From assembly GCF_000359745.1 (NCBI RefSeq), contig NZ_AQHN01000083.1, positions 202,155 to 266,154 of the forward strand: a stretch of DNA of 64,000 bases, given 5' to 3'. Positions 1 to 8,476 of the stretch are shown piece by piece. Each line of letters opens with the position of its first letter. Position 1 is the first letter of the stretch. The notes under the pieces were generated by a model, which saw only the letters and a program-made list of their open reading frames with translations, had not been told where the DNA came from and made no database searches. A program made the translations under genes and the position numbers. This DNA comes from Rhizobium freirei PRF 81. GTDB taxonomy: Bacteria; Pseudomonadota; Alphaproteobacteria; Rhizobiales; Rhizobiaceae.

Positions 1-579
1 GACGAGGCGCTCCGGTCGGCTGATCTTGGCGTCATAATAGATGCCGCCCGCCACGATCTCAGGTGTCACATGTGGCATTTCTTTGAGTGCCCGGCCCTTC
101 AACAGGAATCTGTGGCGGGGCATGACGCGGTTGCGTGAGCCGAAGAAGTCGTAGAGGGCAAGCCCGACCTTGATGAGCACAGCGCCGCGGCTGCGCGGAG
201 CGGTCGTCGATCCAAAAAGTGTGCGAAGGGCTGCCGGTATGCCGCGCATCCAGGAGAAGATCGGCACGAAGGTCGGTAGCGCCTCGACGCAATGCGGCGC
301 GTTCTTCAGCAGCAGGTTGCGCTCGAGCGCCGATTGCGCGACGAGCCGGAACTCGCCGGTTTCCAGATATTTCAGGCCGCCATGGATCAGTCGCGAAGGT
401 GCCGCACTCGTTCCCGAGCCGAAATCTGATTTGTCGACGATCAGGCAATTGACGCCCTGCGCCGAAAGATCGCGAAACAATCCCGCGCCGTTGACGCCGG
501 CGCCGAGGATGACGACGTCAATCTCTCCGTCTTGACGTTGCGAGAAGCGTTGTTTCAGATCGGCGGCCATATCGGTCAT
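1..579 (-). CDS. GlpD/EryB-like FAD-dependent polyol-phosphate dehydrogenase (3' end off the window)
   Basis: Reading leftward from an ATG at 579, the frame stays open to the window edge, giving at least 193 residues. It has the N-terminal dinucleotide-binding motif GAGVNGAG (about residues 24-31), then GSGTSAAPSRLIHGGLKYLE, which is the FAD-contact block of GlpD-type sn-glycerol-3-phosphate dehydrogenases. The same block appears in EryB at 10088-11599. Family members oxidise a polyol phosphate to a keto-phosphate at the inner face of the membrane and pass electrons to quinone. It lies 61 bp downstream of an FGGY kinase in the same direction, so kinase plus dehydrogenase form a phosphorylate-then-oxidise pair. 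ATG 570 is an alternative start. The substrate is unknown; glycerol 3-phosphate or another polyol phosphate is possible. Confidence 0.85.
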   Translation of the reverse strand, partial: MTDMAADLKQRFSQRQDGEIDVVILGAGVNGAGLFRDLSAQGVNCLIVDKSDFGSGTSAAPSRLIHGGLKYLETGEFRLVAQSALERNLLLKNAPHCVEALPTFVPIFSWMRGIPAALRTLFGSTTAPRSRGAVLIKVGLALYDFFGSRNRVMPRHRFLLKGRALKEMPHVTPEIVAGGIYYDAKISRPERLV

Positions 580-640
580 AACATCATTGTCCTGCTGAGC
601 TGCCGCGAAAACAGCGGGTTTGTGCGGCGCAATTGGCGGT

Positions 641-2170
641 CTAGTCTTGGGAGTGTTGAACTGCGAGATTGCCGATCCGCGGCCAGAGCGGTGTCATTGC
701 TTCGGCAATGTCACAGAAGAGATCGTAGCGGATGCGATAATCGGCGCTGCGAGCCGGCTCGGGATAATAGGTCCTGGCGATCTTGCCGACGTCACGCGGA
801 TCGCTTTCCGGGTCGGCGTAGACGCCGAGCCCGGCACCGGCGCAAAGGGCAGCACCCCAGGCGGCCGCCTCATCGGTCTCGGTGACGGTAACGGGCATGC
901 CGAACACATCGGCAAACATCTGAACGACGATCGGATTGCGTGAGACGCCGCCCGCCAACCGTACCTTATCAAAGGAAAAACCGTCACTTAGGGCGTCAAT
1001 GTGAATCTTGTGGTTGAAGGCGATACCTTCAAGGACGGCTCGCAGCATATCGCCGCGATCATGCCAGCCGCCAAGCCCGAAGAAGCTGGCGGTTGCCTCG
1101 GCTCCGTAGGGCGAGCCGAACAGATAGGGGTGGAACAGAGCACTTGACGGACGGTTGAAGGCCGCCTCGATCTCTGGAGCGAGCAAGGCATGAATGGACC
1201 GACCCGCAGCCTCGGCGCTTGCAATTTCGCTTGCGCATAGTTTGTCCAGAAACCATTCGTAATTCGCTGACGATGCCGGCGAGATCGACATATTGTTCCA
1301 TTGCCCAGAGGCGATGGCGTTGCGGCAGAACCAGCGGCGGTCGACGCGTGGCTCGGACGATAGCGTTTCGTTTATGGAGTAGGTGCCGGCGATAACGGCA
1401 ACAATGCCATCAGCATAACCGCCGGCGCCAAGGGAGGAAGCCGTCACGTCGTGCAGGCCGGCAACGACGGCCGTGCCCTTGGAAAGGCCCGTCCGCTTTG
1501 CGACGGAATCGGTCACGTATCCCACAATCTCGTCGGATCGCGAGACAGGCGGCAAAGCATCGATGATCTCGCCAACCCCGAAGAGTTTTAAGGCATCCGG
1601 CGAATAGTCCTGCGTCGAAACATTGGTAAAGGAGGTGCTGGCCTCCGTCCGGTCGGTGCCGACGACGCCAGTCAGGCAGAAGCGCAGCCAGTCCTTGCAG
1701 CTGAGGATGTGGCCGATTTGTGCAAAGCGCTCGGGTTCATTGGCCTTGATCCAGGCAAGCAGCGCCGATGGGGCCGAGACATGCGGCAACTGGCCGGTGA
1801 GCGTCAGGGTGTCGTCGGCAAGCGGGCTTTTCAGCCATTGTTCGACGATCGATCCGGCGCGGCTGTCGAGCGAGAGCATGGCGCGGCCAAGCGGTTTCCT
1901 GGCCTTGTCGAGCAGATAGATACCATCGCCGTGGGCAGTGGCGGCGATCGCCTGAATGTCGCTGGCGGGGCGGTTGCTGAGCCTGATCGCCTCGGCTATG
2001 GCATCGGCCGTCCGGATCCAGAGCTCGTCCATGTCGCGCTCGACATGGCGTACCTTCGGCATGAACTGGGTCACGCGGCGGCGGGCGACAGCAATCGGCG
2101 TTCCGTCGATATCGAAGATGACGGCTTTGGTGACGGTCAGACCGCTGTCAATCCCGAGCAGACTCGGCAT
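641..2170 (-). CDS. FGGY-family carbohydrate (polyol) kinase, paralogue of EryA
   Basis: A 509-residue FGGY kinase with the usual family length. The N-terminal phosphate-binding loop LGIDSGLTVTKAV starts at about residue 5. The C-terminal half carries LAGGVSRNPIVVQMFADVFG and EAAAWGAAL, the typical FGGY C-terminal signature. It would phosphorylate a sugar or polyol in the cytoplasm with ATP. ATG 2170 is preferred over 2176 because GGGAG then sits at a normal distance. It follows a DeoR regulator and precedes a GlpD-like dehydrogenase, mirroring eryA-eryB on the other side of the locus. Its sequence differs clearly from the EryA at 8469, so a different polyol (a pentitol, for example) is plausible. 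Substrate is inference. Confidence 0.88.
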   Translation of the reverse strand: MPSLLGIDSGLTVTKAVIFDIDGTPIAVARRRVTQFMPKVRHVERDMDELWIRTADAIAEAIRLSNRPASDIQAIAATAHGDGIYLLDKARKPLGRAMLSLDSRAGSIVEQWLKSPLADDTLTLTGQLPHVSAPSALLAWIKANEPERFAQIGHILSCKDWLRFCLTGVVGTDRTEASTSFTNVSTQDYSPDALKLFGVGEIIDALPPVSRSDEIVGYVTDSVAKRTGLSKGTAVVAGLHDVTASSLGAGGYADGIVAVIAGTYSINETLSSEPRVDRRWFCRNAIASGQWNNMSISPASSANYEWFLDKLCASEIASAEAAGRSIHALLAPEIEAAFNRPSSALFHPYLFGSPYGAEATASFFGLGGWHDRGDMLRAVLEGIAFNHKIHIDALSDGFSFDKVRLAGGVSRNPIVVQMFADVFGMPVTVTETDEAAAWGAALCAGAGLGVYADPESDPRDVGKIARTYYPEPARSADYRIRYDLFCDIAEAMTPLWPRIGNLAVQHSQD

Positions 2171-2224
2171 TCTCATTACTCCCGATCGTGAGCGATGTGA
2201 GGCGGCCCGTCGCCGAGCCGTCCG

Positions 2225-3067
2225 TCAGGATCGCTCCTTGTCGCCCTTGGCGACGACCACATTGATATTCTTGTTGCGCATGCGCTCGAGATGAGCAGCG
2301 GGCGTCTTCTCGTCGACGATGACGACGTCGAATTCGCTCAAATGCGCGAAACTATGCAGGGCCCGCCGTTCGAACTTGGTGTGATCCATCAGCAGGACGC
2401 GCTTGGCCGAGCTGTCGAACATCGCCCGCTTGATATCGACGATCTCGGGCGACTGATGAAACACGACATCGTCGATAATGGCGGACATCGAAATGAAGGC
2501 TACGTCCGCCCGCAGCCGGTTGATCTCGTTGATGGTCATGCGCCCCATGAAGGCGTTGCACCAATTGTAGTACTGCCCGCCAAGCGCCAGCAGGTTGACG
2601 TCATGCATGTCCTTCAGCGCATTCATCAGCGTCAGCGAATTGGTAATCGCCGTCAGCGGAACCCTGGCCGGCAGTTGCGATGCCATCTGCAGCACGGTGG
2701 TGGAATCGTCGAGGAAGATCGCCTGGCCGGGCTCGATGAACTGCATGGCGGCGGCGGCAATCATCTTCTTCTCGCTTGCCTGTCGGTTGGCGCGGTAGAC
2801 GTCGCTCGATTCGATCAGGCTGGTCGCGGCGGCGGAGACGATGCCGCGCGTCTTTCGGAACAGCCCTCGGCTGACAAGCTCGTCAACGTCGCGATGTGCC
2901 GTCATCAGGCTGATACCGAACCGATCCGTCAAATCTTCGATGCGCATGGAGCCTTCCGCCATGACGGCTTCGGCAATCATCTGACGTCGGGCGATCTGAC
3001 GGGATTGCCGGCTGTCGCTCGGCAGTTCGTCTTGCAGGAATGATACGGGGCTTGTCTTGTCTTTCAC
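2225..3067 (-). CDS. DeoR/GlpR-family transcriptional regulator
   Basis: About 280 residues. The N-terminal DeoR winged helix reads MAEGSMRIEDLTDRFGISLMTAHRDVDEL followed by GLFRKTRG; the C-terminal DeoRC effector domain contains FLDDSTTVLQMA and the late KRVLLMDHTKF segment, both typical of the phosphosugar-sensing fold. I take GTG 3067 as start because GAGG lies just upstream; an ATG at 3121 has no visible ribosome site. It sits between the binding-protein gene and the FGGY kinase of the leftward operon, so it probably senses a phosphorylated intermediate and controls this operon. A second DeoR is encoded at 13741-14517. Confidence 0.85.
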   Translation of the reverse strand: MKDKTSPVSFLQDELPSDSRQSRQIARRQMIAEAVMAEGSMRIEDLTDRFGISLMTAHRDVDELVSRGLFRKTRGIVSAAATSLIESSDVYRANRQASEKKMIAAAAMQFIEPGQAIFLDDSTTVLQMASQLPARVPLTAITNSLTLMNALKDMHDVNLLALGGQYYNWCNAFMGRMTINEINRLRADVAFISMSAIIDDVVFHQSPEIVDIKRAMFDSSAKRVLLMDHTKFERRALHSFAHLSEFDVVIVDEKTPAAHLERMRNKNINVVVAKGDKERS

Positions 3068-3217
3068 GTTGGCCTCTAACGCTGAGCCTTGCGGATGTTG
3101 ATGTGCTGCAGCGAATGTCATGCTATGGGAAAAGAATAGAAAGAACAATTCGCTACTAGGATTTCCGCAAGTTATGTCTGACGTTCAGCCAGGTGCCGCC
3201 GATGGCGGTCAAAGGTT

Positions 3218-3242
3218 GGGGACGCCGGCTTGCGGCGCCCCC
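3218..3242 (-). other. GC-rich stem-loop downstream of the binding-protein gene
   Basis: Arms GGGGACGCCG and CGGCGCCCCC (one mismatch) around a 5-base loop, starting 8 bases past the binding-protein stop at 3250 and before the DeoR gene. No T-run follows. It may act as a partial terminator or protect the 3' end of the upstream message, lowering expression of the distal genes. Similar hairpins follow the other binding-protein genes in this window. Confidence 0.6.
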
Positions 3243-3249
3243 GATGTCA

Positions 3250-4197
3250 TCACTCGGACAGAACGAACGGTGCCGAGTACTTCGCGACATTGTCCTTGGT
3301 GATCAGAAGGCAATCGAAAAGCTGCTTTTCGCTCTTGGCACCGGTCTTGCCGGTCTTGATGAAGCTGTCGGCCTGCTTGACGGCTTGTTCGGAGAAGACG
3401 GCAACCGGCTGCAGAACGGTGTACTGCAATTCGCCGGACTTGATGGCAGCGACTGCGTCCGGCGAACCGTCGAAGCCGCCGACCTTGACATTGGCGAGCT
3501 TGCCGGCTTCCTTGAGGGCGGCGATCGCGCCGAGCGCCATTTCGTCATTGCCGGAAATCACGCCGCTGATATCCGGGTGAGCCTGCAGCATGGACTGCAT
3601 CTTGTTGTGGCCTTGGGTGCGGTCCCAGTTGGCGACTTCCTTGGCAACCTTCTGCAGATCCGGATACTGCGTCAGAACGGTTTCATAGCCGTTCGAACGG
3701 GTTGCGGCATTGTTATCCGAGGGAGCGCCGAACAGTTCGGCATATTTGGCCTTGTCGCCGATAGCTTCCACCCATTGCTGTGCACCGATGGCGGCGCCCT
3801 GGGCGTTGTTGGAGACGAGCTGGGCCTTGGCGAGGCCTTCCTGGTTGATTTCGGCATTGACGAGGAAAACCGGGATGCCGGCGGCCACGGCCTTCTTGAC
3901 CGCGCCTACGGAACCGTCGGCATTGGCCGGATCGAGAATGATGGCAACCGACTTGTTGGTAATCGCCGTATCGATCAGGTTGCTTTCGGTATTGGTGTCG
4001 CCTTTGTGGGCACCGACCGTTGCCGTGTAGCCAAGCTTTTCAGCGGTCGCCTTAGCGACATTGCCTTCCGTCAGCCAGTAGGGGTTGGACGGGTCGTTGA
4101 CGATAACGGTAATCTGGCCGGCGGCCCATGCAGCTCCTGTTAGAAGCGGTGCCACAGCAACCGCTGCCATGACAATGCGCAAACCCTTTTTAAACAT
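3250..4197 (-). CDS. eryG: Sugar ABC transporter periplasmic binding protein (erythritol type, EryG-like)
   Basis: A 315-residue RbsB-type (Peripla_BP_4) binding protein. The start at ATG 4197 gives a signal peptide of lysines followed by a hydrophobic run ending in GAAWA-AG. Family blocks include VIVNDPSNPYW near the mature N-terminus, IILDPANADG, VISGNDEMALGAIAAL and VGGFDGSPDAVAAIKSG. It would bind the substrate in the periplasm and deliver it to the permease encoded just upstream. The position opposite eryABCD in a DUF2291-ATPase-permease-binding protein operon matches the eryEFG-type erythritol transporter of Brucella and some rhizobia; substrate assignment rests on this context. Confidence 0.85.
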   Translation of the reverse strand: MFKKGLRIVMAAVAVAPLLTGAAWAAGQITVIVNDPSNPYWLTEGNVAKATAEKLGYTATVGAHKGDTNTESNLIDTAITNKSVAIILDPANADGSVGAVKKAVAAGIPVFLVNAEINQEGLAKAQLVSNNAQGAAIGAQQWVEAIGDKAKYAELFGAPSDNNAATRSNGYETVLTQYPDLQKVAKEVANWDRTQGHNKMQSMLQAHPDISGVISGNDEMALGAIAALKEAGKLANVKVGGFDGSPDAVAAIKSGELQYTVLQPVAVFSEQAVKQADSFIKTGKTGAKSEKQLFDCLLITKDNVAKYSAPFVLSE

Positions 4198-4300
4198 TAG
4201 TCTCTCTCCCTTTTGATGAGCTCTGGTGATGCCGGCGAACCGGCGGTTCTTTCTCCGGCCGATACATTTCACCGGTCGGTGACAAGTTCGTATGGAAGTG

Positions 4301-5353
4301 TCAGCCGGATTTGGTCCGCCGTCCGTACTGGATGCTGTTCATGAGAACGGCGAGCACGATGACTGCACCGGTAAAGACCGTCTGCCAGTAGGCCGAGACA
4401 CCGATGATCACGAGACCGTCCGACAGGAAGCCTATGACAAAAGCGCCGAGCATGGTGCCACGCGTCGTGCCGCGCCCACCCGTCAATGCGGCACCGCCGA
4501 TCACGACAGCGGCGATCGCTGTCAGCTCGTAGGTGGTGCCGGCGGTGGGGCCAGCGGAGGTCAGCTGCGAGGAGAGCACCAGGCCGGCGATGGCGGCGCA
4601 GACACCGGACAGAACATAGACGATGATCTTGACGCGCTTGACCGGCACGCCGGAAAGATCGGCTGCACGCTCGTTGCCGCCGGAGGCATAAAGCCAGCGG
4701 CCGAAGGCGGTGCGGCTAAGAACAAGGCCGCAGATGATGGCCAGCGCCGCAAGCACGATGACGCTGATCGGAATGCCGGCGAGGCGATTGAAGCCGAGCC
4801 AGCCGAAGCCGGTATTGCCGAGCTCCGGACGACCGCCAAGATTGTTGTAGGTAAGACCGTTGGTCATCAGCAATGCGATGCCGCGGGCGACGTAGAGCAC
4901 GCCGAGCGAGGCAACGAAGGCGGGGACGCGGAGATAGGCAACCAGCACGCCGTTGACCGCGCCGATGATGGCTCCGAAAGCGCAGGTCAAAACCACGACG
5001 GCCCAGACCGGCGGATAGAGAATGACACCGAAGCTCGAAAGAGTGACGCCCTGCATCAGGAAGCCGGCGACGCAACCGGCAAGGCCGAGCGTCGAGCCGA
5101 CCGACAAGTCGATGCCGCCATTGAGGATGACGAGCAGCATGCCAATCGCAAGGATACCGAAGATGGCCACATGCGAGGACATGGTCAGAAAGTTGCCCAG
5201 CGTGAAATAATTGGGCGACAGAAAGGAGAAGACCGCGATGATGACGATCAGCGCGAAGAAAGCGCGCCCTTCAAGGATCAGCCGCACGATATTGAAGCTT
5301 CGCCGTTGTTCGTTCGAAATGGGTTTCTTATCTGTGATGTTCGTGACTGACAT
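4301..5353 (-). CDS. eryF: Sugar ABC transporter permease (EryF-like)
   Basis: A 350-residue RbsC-type (BPD_transp_2) permease with about ten hydrophobic segments and the conserved GGIDLSVGSTLGLAG and AAVVIGGAALTGGRGT motifs. GGAG lies upstream of ATG 5353. It would form the inner-membrane channel with the ATPase encoded 22 bp upstream and take substrate from the binding protein encoded downstream. Confidence 0.88.
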   Translation of the reverse strand: MSVTNITDKKPISNEQRRSFNIVRLILEGRAFFALIVIIAVFSFLSPNYFTLGNFLTMSSHVAIFGILAIGMLLVILNGGIDLSVGSTLGLAGCVAGFLMQGVTLSSFGVILYPPVWAVVVLTCAFGAIIGAVNGVLVAYLRVPAFVASLGVLYVARGIALLMTNGLTYNNLGGRPELGNTGFGWLGFNRLAGIPISVIVLAALAIICGLVLSRTAFGRWLYASGGNERAADLSGVPVKRVKIIVYVLSGVCAAIAGLVLSSQLTSAGPTAGTTYELTAIAAVVIGGAALTGGRGTTRGTMLGAFVIGFLSDGLVIIGVSAYWQTVFTGAVIVLAVLMNSIQYGRRTKSG

Positions 5354-5375
5354 AATCAGTGCTCCATGAATGCGG

Positions 5376-6920
5376 CTAGTGCGCGACCACTGCTTCGCCG
5401 GAGGCGGCCATGATCTTTTCCTTGGGGACGTCGGGACCGAATTCGGCAGAGATCTTGCCGCGGTGCATGACGATGATGCGATGGGCGATGCTCAGGCATT
5501 CGGCGACTTCCGAGGTCGAATAGATCACCGCCAGACCTTCCTTGGCGCGTTCGGCCAGAAGCTTGAAGACTTCGGCCTTGGCGCCGATGTCGATGCCGCG
5601 GCTTGGCTCGTCGAGCAGGATGACCCTTGGATTCGTCGCCAGCATCTTGCCGATCACGACCTTCTGCTGGTTGCCGCCCGATAGCGAACCGATCGCCGCA
5701 GCGCCGCCATCGGTCTTGATGTGAACCTTGCGGATGGACTGGTCCACCAGCGCCTGCTCGCGGCCGCCCGAGGTGAACAGCCCTTTGGTAAAGGCGCCGA
5801 TGCTGGCAAGCGATAGGTTCGCGCCGACGGTCATCGTCGGGACGAGGCCGTCGCGCTGCCGATCTTCAGGCACCAGGACGAGGCCCTGCGCGATGCGGCC
5901 GGCGATGCTCAAGCCGCCAATGTCGGTGTTGCCGAGAAGCACGCGGCCGCCGCTCGATCTCAGGCGTCCAGCCACGCATTCGAGCAATTCCGTGCGCCCC
6001 GCACCCATCAGGCCATAGATGCAGACGATCTCGCCGGCGCGAACTGCAAGCGACATGCGGTCGACCGCATTGTAGGCGGCGCCGGACGGGCCTGGAACGG
6101 TGAGGCTATCGATGGTCAATGCGATGTTGCCCATCTCGTGGCCGGCAGGCGGGCTGCCGAGATCGAAATTGTCGCCGACCATGTTGCGCACGATCCATTC
6201 GAGATCGATGTCCGTGCGCTCCGCATAGGCCGTCATGTTGCCGTCGCGAAGCACCACGGCGTGGTTGGTGATCTGCAGCGCCTCTTCGAGATGGTGCGAG
6301 ATGTAGACGATCGATACGCCGCGCGCCGTCAGGTCGCGAATGACCTTGAACAGGACCTCGACTTCCGTGGCGCTGAGCGCCGATGTCGGCTCATCCATGA
6401 TCAGAATGCGGGAATTGACCGAAAGAGCGCGGGCGATTTCGACGATCTGCTGCTGACCGAGACGCAGATCCTCGATCGGTGTGAGCGGGTCGATGTTCTC
6501 TTCCAGCTCCTCCATCAGTGCCCGGGTCTGCCGCTCTTCCTCGGTAAAATCGACCACGCCGCCCTTCATGATCTCGCGGCCCATGAAGATGTTGTCGCGA
6601 ACGCTGAGATTGGGCGCCAGGCTCAGTTCCTGATGGATGATGGAAATGCCGCAGGAGCGCGCATGGGTAGACGAGGCAAAGCTGATCGGGCTGCCGTCGA
6701 GGATGATTTCACCAGAGGATGGCTGGATGACGCCCGAAAGGATCTTCATCAACGTCGATTTGCCGGCACCGTTCTCGCCAAACAGCGTGGTGACTTCGCC
6801 GCGCCGAATATCGAAGTTCACACCCTTGAGGGCATGGACGTTGCCATACGACTTGGCGACGTTGCGGGCGGCGAGTACGACTTCGCCCTTAGCCACTCCA
6901 TTTTGCGGGGCCTGGCTCAT
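5376..6920 (-). CDS. eryE: Sugar ABC transporter ATPase, two-domain RbsA type (EryE-like)
   Basis: 514 residues with two ABC domains, as in RbsA/MglA. The N-terminal Walker A is GENGAGKST, with a Walker B ILIMDEPTSAL; the second half has a degenerate Walker A (GLMGAGRTE), a signature LSGGNQQK and Walker B VILLDEPSRGID. The degenerate second Walker A is normal for this family. Its ATG overlaps the stop of the DUF2291 gene as ATGA (6917-6920), indicating translational coupling. It powers the transporter formed with the next two genes. Confidence 0.9.
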   Translation of the reverse strand: MSQAPQNGVAKGEVVLAARNVAKSYGNVHALKGVNFDIRRGEVTTLFGENGAGKSTLMKILSGVIQPSSGEIILDGSPISFASSTHARSCGISIIHQELSLAPNLSVRDNIFMGREIMKGGVVDFTEEERQTRALMEELEENIDPLTPIEDLRLGQQQIVEIARALSVNSRILIMDEPTSALSATEVEVLFKVIRDLTARGVSIVYISHHLEEALQITNHAVVLRDGNMTAYAERTDIDLEWIVRNMVGDNFDLGSPPAGHEMGNIALTIDSLTVPGPSGAAYNAVDRMSLAVRAGEIVCIYGLMGAGRTELLECVAGRLRSSGGRVLLGNTDIGGLSIAGRIAQGLVLVPEDRQRDGLVPTMTVGANLSLASIGAFTKGLFTSGGREQALVDQSIRKVHIKTDGGAAAIGSLSGGNQQKVVIGKMLATNPRVILLDEPSRGIDIGAKAEVFKLLAERAKEGLAVIYSTSEVAECLSIAHRIIVMHRGKISAEFGPDVPKEKIMAASGEAVVAH

Positions 6921-7573
6921 TTCACGTCGACCTTTACCGGCGTGACGAGCCAGTTCTTCGGATTGATGAGCTTGAAGACGCCGACAATCTTTGCCGACTT
7001 ACCCGCCAGCTTCTCGGGATCGATGCTGCCGAGGGTTGCTTTCTTCATCTCGTTGTTGATGGCGGAGCCGGCATTCTGATACTCGATCTGGTTGGTGAAC
7101 TGACCAAATTCGATCTTGCCGGTTGCATCGCGCAAATCTGTGCCGTTGATGGCGGGACCGGTTTGCACGCGGACGATGACGCCATCCGGCATGCCGTCGA
7201 CCTTGAACTCGTTTAGGTTGGCCTTGCGGTCGCCAAACGTGCCGCTGAGCGAGACGGGAAGCACGGGGCCGGTGGTGGTTGCCACGCCATATTTCTCGCC
7301 GGCAGCCTTCTTGTCGGCAAGTACGGCGGTCACGAGCGTCACCGCGTCGACGGCCCGCTGCACAACATCCGTCTGCACCTTCGGGAACTCCTGGGCGCCA
7401 TAGGTATCGGGTTGGAATCCCTGCTCGCGCACGTCGTGCTCGGAGCCGATCTTGATCACCTTGGTATCGGCGGCGATGGCGCCAATCACGATCACGATCG
7501 CCGCGGCGCCCGCTATGATCTTGAGCTTGGAGCCTGTCGGCTTGGCGGTTGCGTATTGAGTTTGCGTATTCAT
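6917..7573 (-). CDS. DUF2291 protein, transporter-associated, membrane-anchored
   Basis: 218 residues. After a short polar stretch comes one N-terminal hydrophobic segment (IIAGAAAIVIVIGAIAAD), which would act as a signal anchor; the rest is periplasmic. The pattern around EFPKVQTDVVQRAVDA, GTFGDRKANLNEF and IEFGQFTNQIEYQNAG fits DUF2291. In rhizobial and Brucella erythritol/pentitol loci a DUF2291 gene accompanies the ribose-type transporter, but its role is not established to my knowledge. It is the first gene of the leftward operon and overlaps the ATPase start by ATGA. ATG 7573 is preferred to a TTG two codons upstream; GAAGG lies about 10 bases ahead. Confidence 0.8.
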   Translation of the reverse strand: MNTQTQYATAKPTGSKLKIIAGAAAIVIVIGAIAADTKVIKIGSEHDVREQGFQPDTYGAQEFPKVQTDVVQRAVDAVTLVTAVLADKKAAGEKYGVATTTGPVLPVSLSGTFGDRKANLNEFKVDGMPDGVIVRVQTGPAINGTDLRDATGKIEFGQFTNQIEYQNAGSAINNEMKKATLGSIDPEKLAGKSAKIVGVFKLINPKNWLVTPVKVDVK

Positions 7574-7815
7574 GTTCAAACGACCTTCGGCATATCGGCC
7601 GGATTGCCTGATGGAGAGGAGGAAAAGGGCTGTGATCCCTGAAAGGATCTAGCGAAGACCGTTGCTGCGCATTGGGACGCGCAGGCGTTCCGCTCGGCTT
7701 CGGTTCGAGCCGTGATTGGAAAGGGAGTTCAACATCGGGAGCCTCCTCAGCCTATCGGGTAACCGTCTCCTCCAGTCACCCATTTCACTTCTGCAGCCGC
7801 CATTTCTGCGGTAGC

Positions 7816-7839
7816 TATGATAGAGTTATGTTAATAACT
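7816..7839. promoter_or_regulatory. Putative DeoR/EryD operator upstream of the transporter operon
   Basis: TATGATAGAGTTATGTTA (7816-7833) resembles TGTGATATATTTATGTTA at the second deoR promoter (13683-13700), 15 of 18 positions identical. The right part also forms a perfect inverted repeat AGTTAT-GTTA-ATAACT (7824-7839). A further TATGTTATA occurs at 7848-7856. Which regulator binds is unknown. Confidence 0.45.
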
Positions 7840-8217
7840 GTATTTTGTATGTTATAAATTTCAAGGCCTGTCAATTGTCAAATGCCGTGTTTTCTGTGCT
7901 TGCTATTATCCTGCAAGCTAACGTTCGTTGCTTCTGGCGGGCTGCAACTTCAGCTTGATAAATCGCGCCTGAGATCGCCATCGCCACGGCCGGCGCAGCG
8001 TAATCTTTGTGTGATGTCGACGATAAACTATTGATACACAACAATAATATAAGAATTTAGACGAGATCTCCAGCCCTCGAAGCCGATCTCGCTTCCCGCG
8101 TATCGTGCCCCGTAAATCGCTTCCCCGGCTCGCTGCGGCGATTCCTCCTTGGTATGATCGAGGAACCGATGGTGCCCATTCTATCTGAAAAAAATTACAA
8201 TGCCAGAAAATTTTTGC

Positions 8218-8243
8218 TGTGATAATGATATCTCTATGTTATA
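8218..8243. promoter_or_regulatory. Putative DeoR/EryD operator upstream of eryA
   Basis: TGTGATA at 8218-8224 and TATGTTATA at 8235-8243, the same two blocks as at 13683-13702 but spaced about six bases further apart. It lies about 165 bases before the eryA leader ORF and so could be at the eryA promoter. Confidence 0.4.
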
Positions 8244-8407
8244 AGTCGGCAATCGCGTTGCCGGATTGCGATTGGGTGAGGGGCGGTCATGCGACTGGTC
8301 TCGATTGCCACTGACGCTCCATCGGCGAGCGGGCTTATGATCTGGTTTTGGTGTGGGCACCTTCGCAGCGAAGGCTCAAGCCGGAGGTCGAGCCGGGAGG
8401 AATGAAG

Positions 8408-8476
8408 ATGTTTTTGGCGAATGCTTGCGTCCCTGTCGCAGGCCGTATGGTGATGGGATTGGCGCGCGATGCCTAA
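8408..8476 (+). CDS. 22-residue leader ORF coupled to eryA
   Basis: ATG 8408 follows GGGAGG (8395-8400), the strongest ribosome-binding sequence near eryA; an ATG at 8402 in the same frame is closer still. The frame encodes a short peptide (MFLANACVPVAGRMVMGLARDA) and its TAA at 8474-8476 overlaps the eryA ATG at 8469. The eryA frame has a stop at 8451-8453, so eryA cannot be extended to use this ribosome site. Translational coupling through the leader is therefore a reasonable reading. Whether the peptide itself matters is unknown. Confidence 0.5.
   Translation: MFLANACVPVAGRMVMGLARDA

Larger units (their letters stand above)
7574..8394. promoter_or_regulatory. Divergent control region between the transporter operon and eryABCD
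   Basis: About 0.8 kb with no convincing gene. The stretch 7800-8250 is markedly AT-rich against GC-rich flanks. It holds palindromic and repeated elements described separately (7816-7839, 7848-7856, 8218-8243). It must contain the promoters of both operons. Exact promoter boxes are not assigned. Confidence 0.7.

Noticed and set aside
3193..4143. Plus-strand open frame of about 316 codons opposite the binding protein
   Set aside because: Antisense to the binding-protein gene, which has a signal peptide and family motifs. No independent support.
4292..5350. Long plus-strand open frame of about 350 codons opposite the permease
   Set aside because: Antisense to a clear RbsC-type permease, very rich in charged residues, no ribosome site or domain; a codon-bias shadow in GC-rich DNA.
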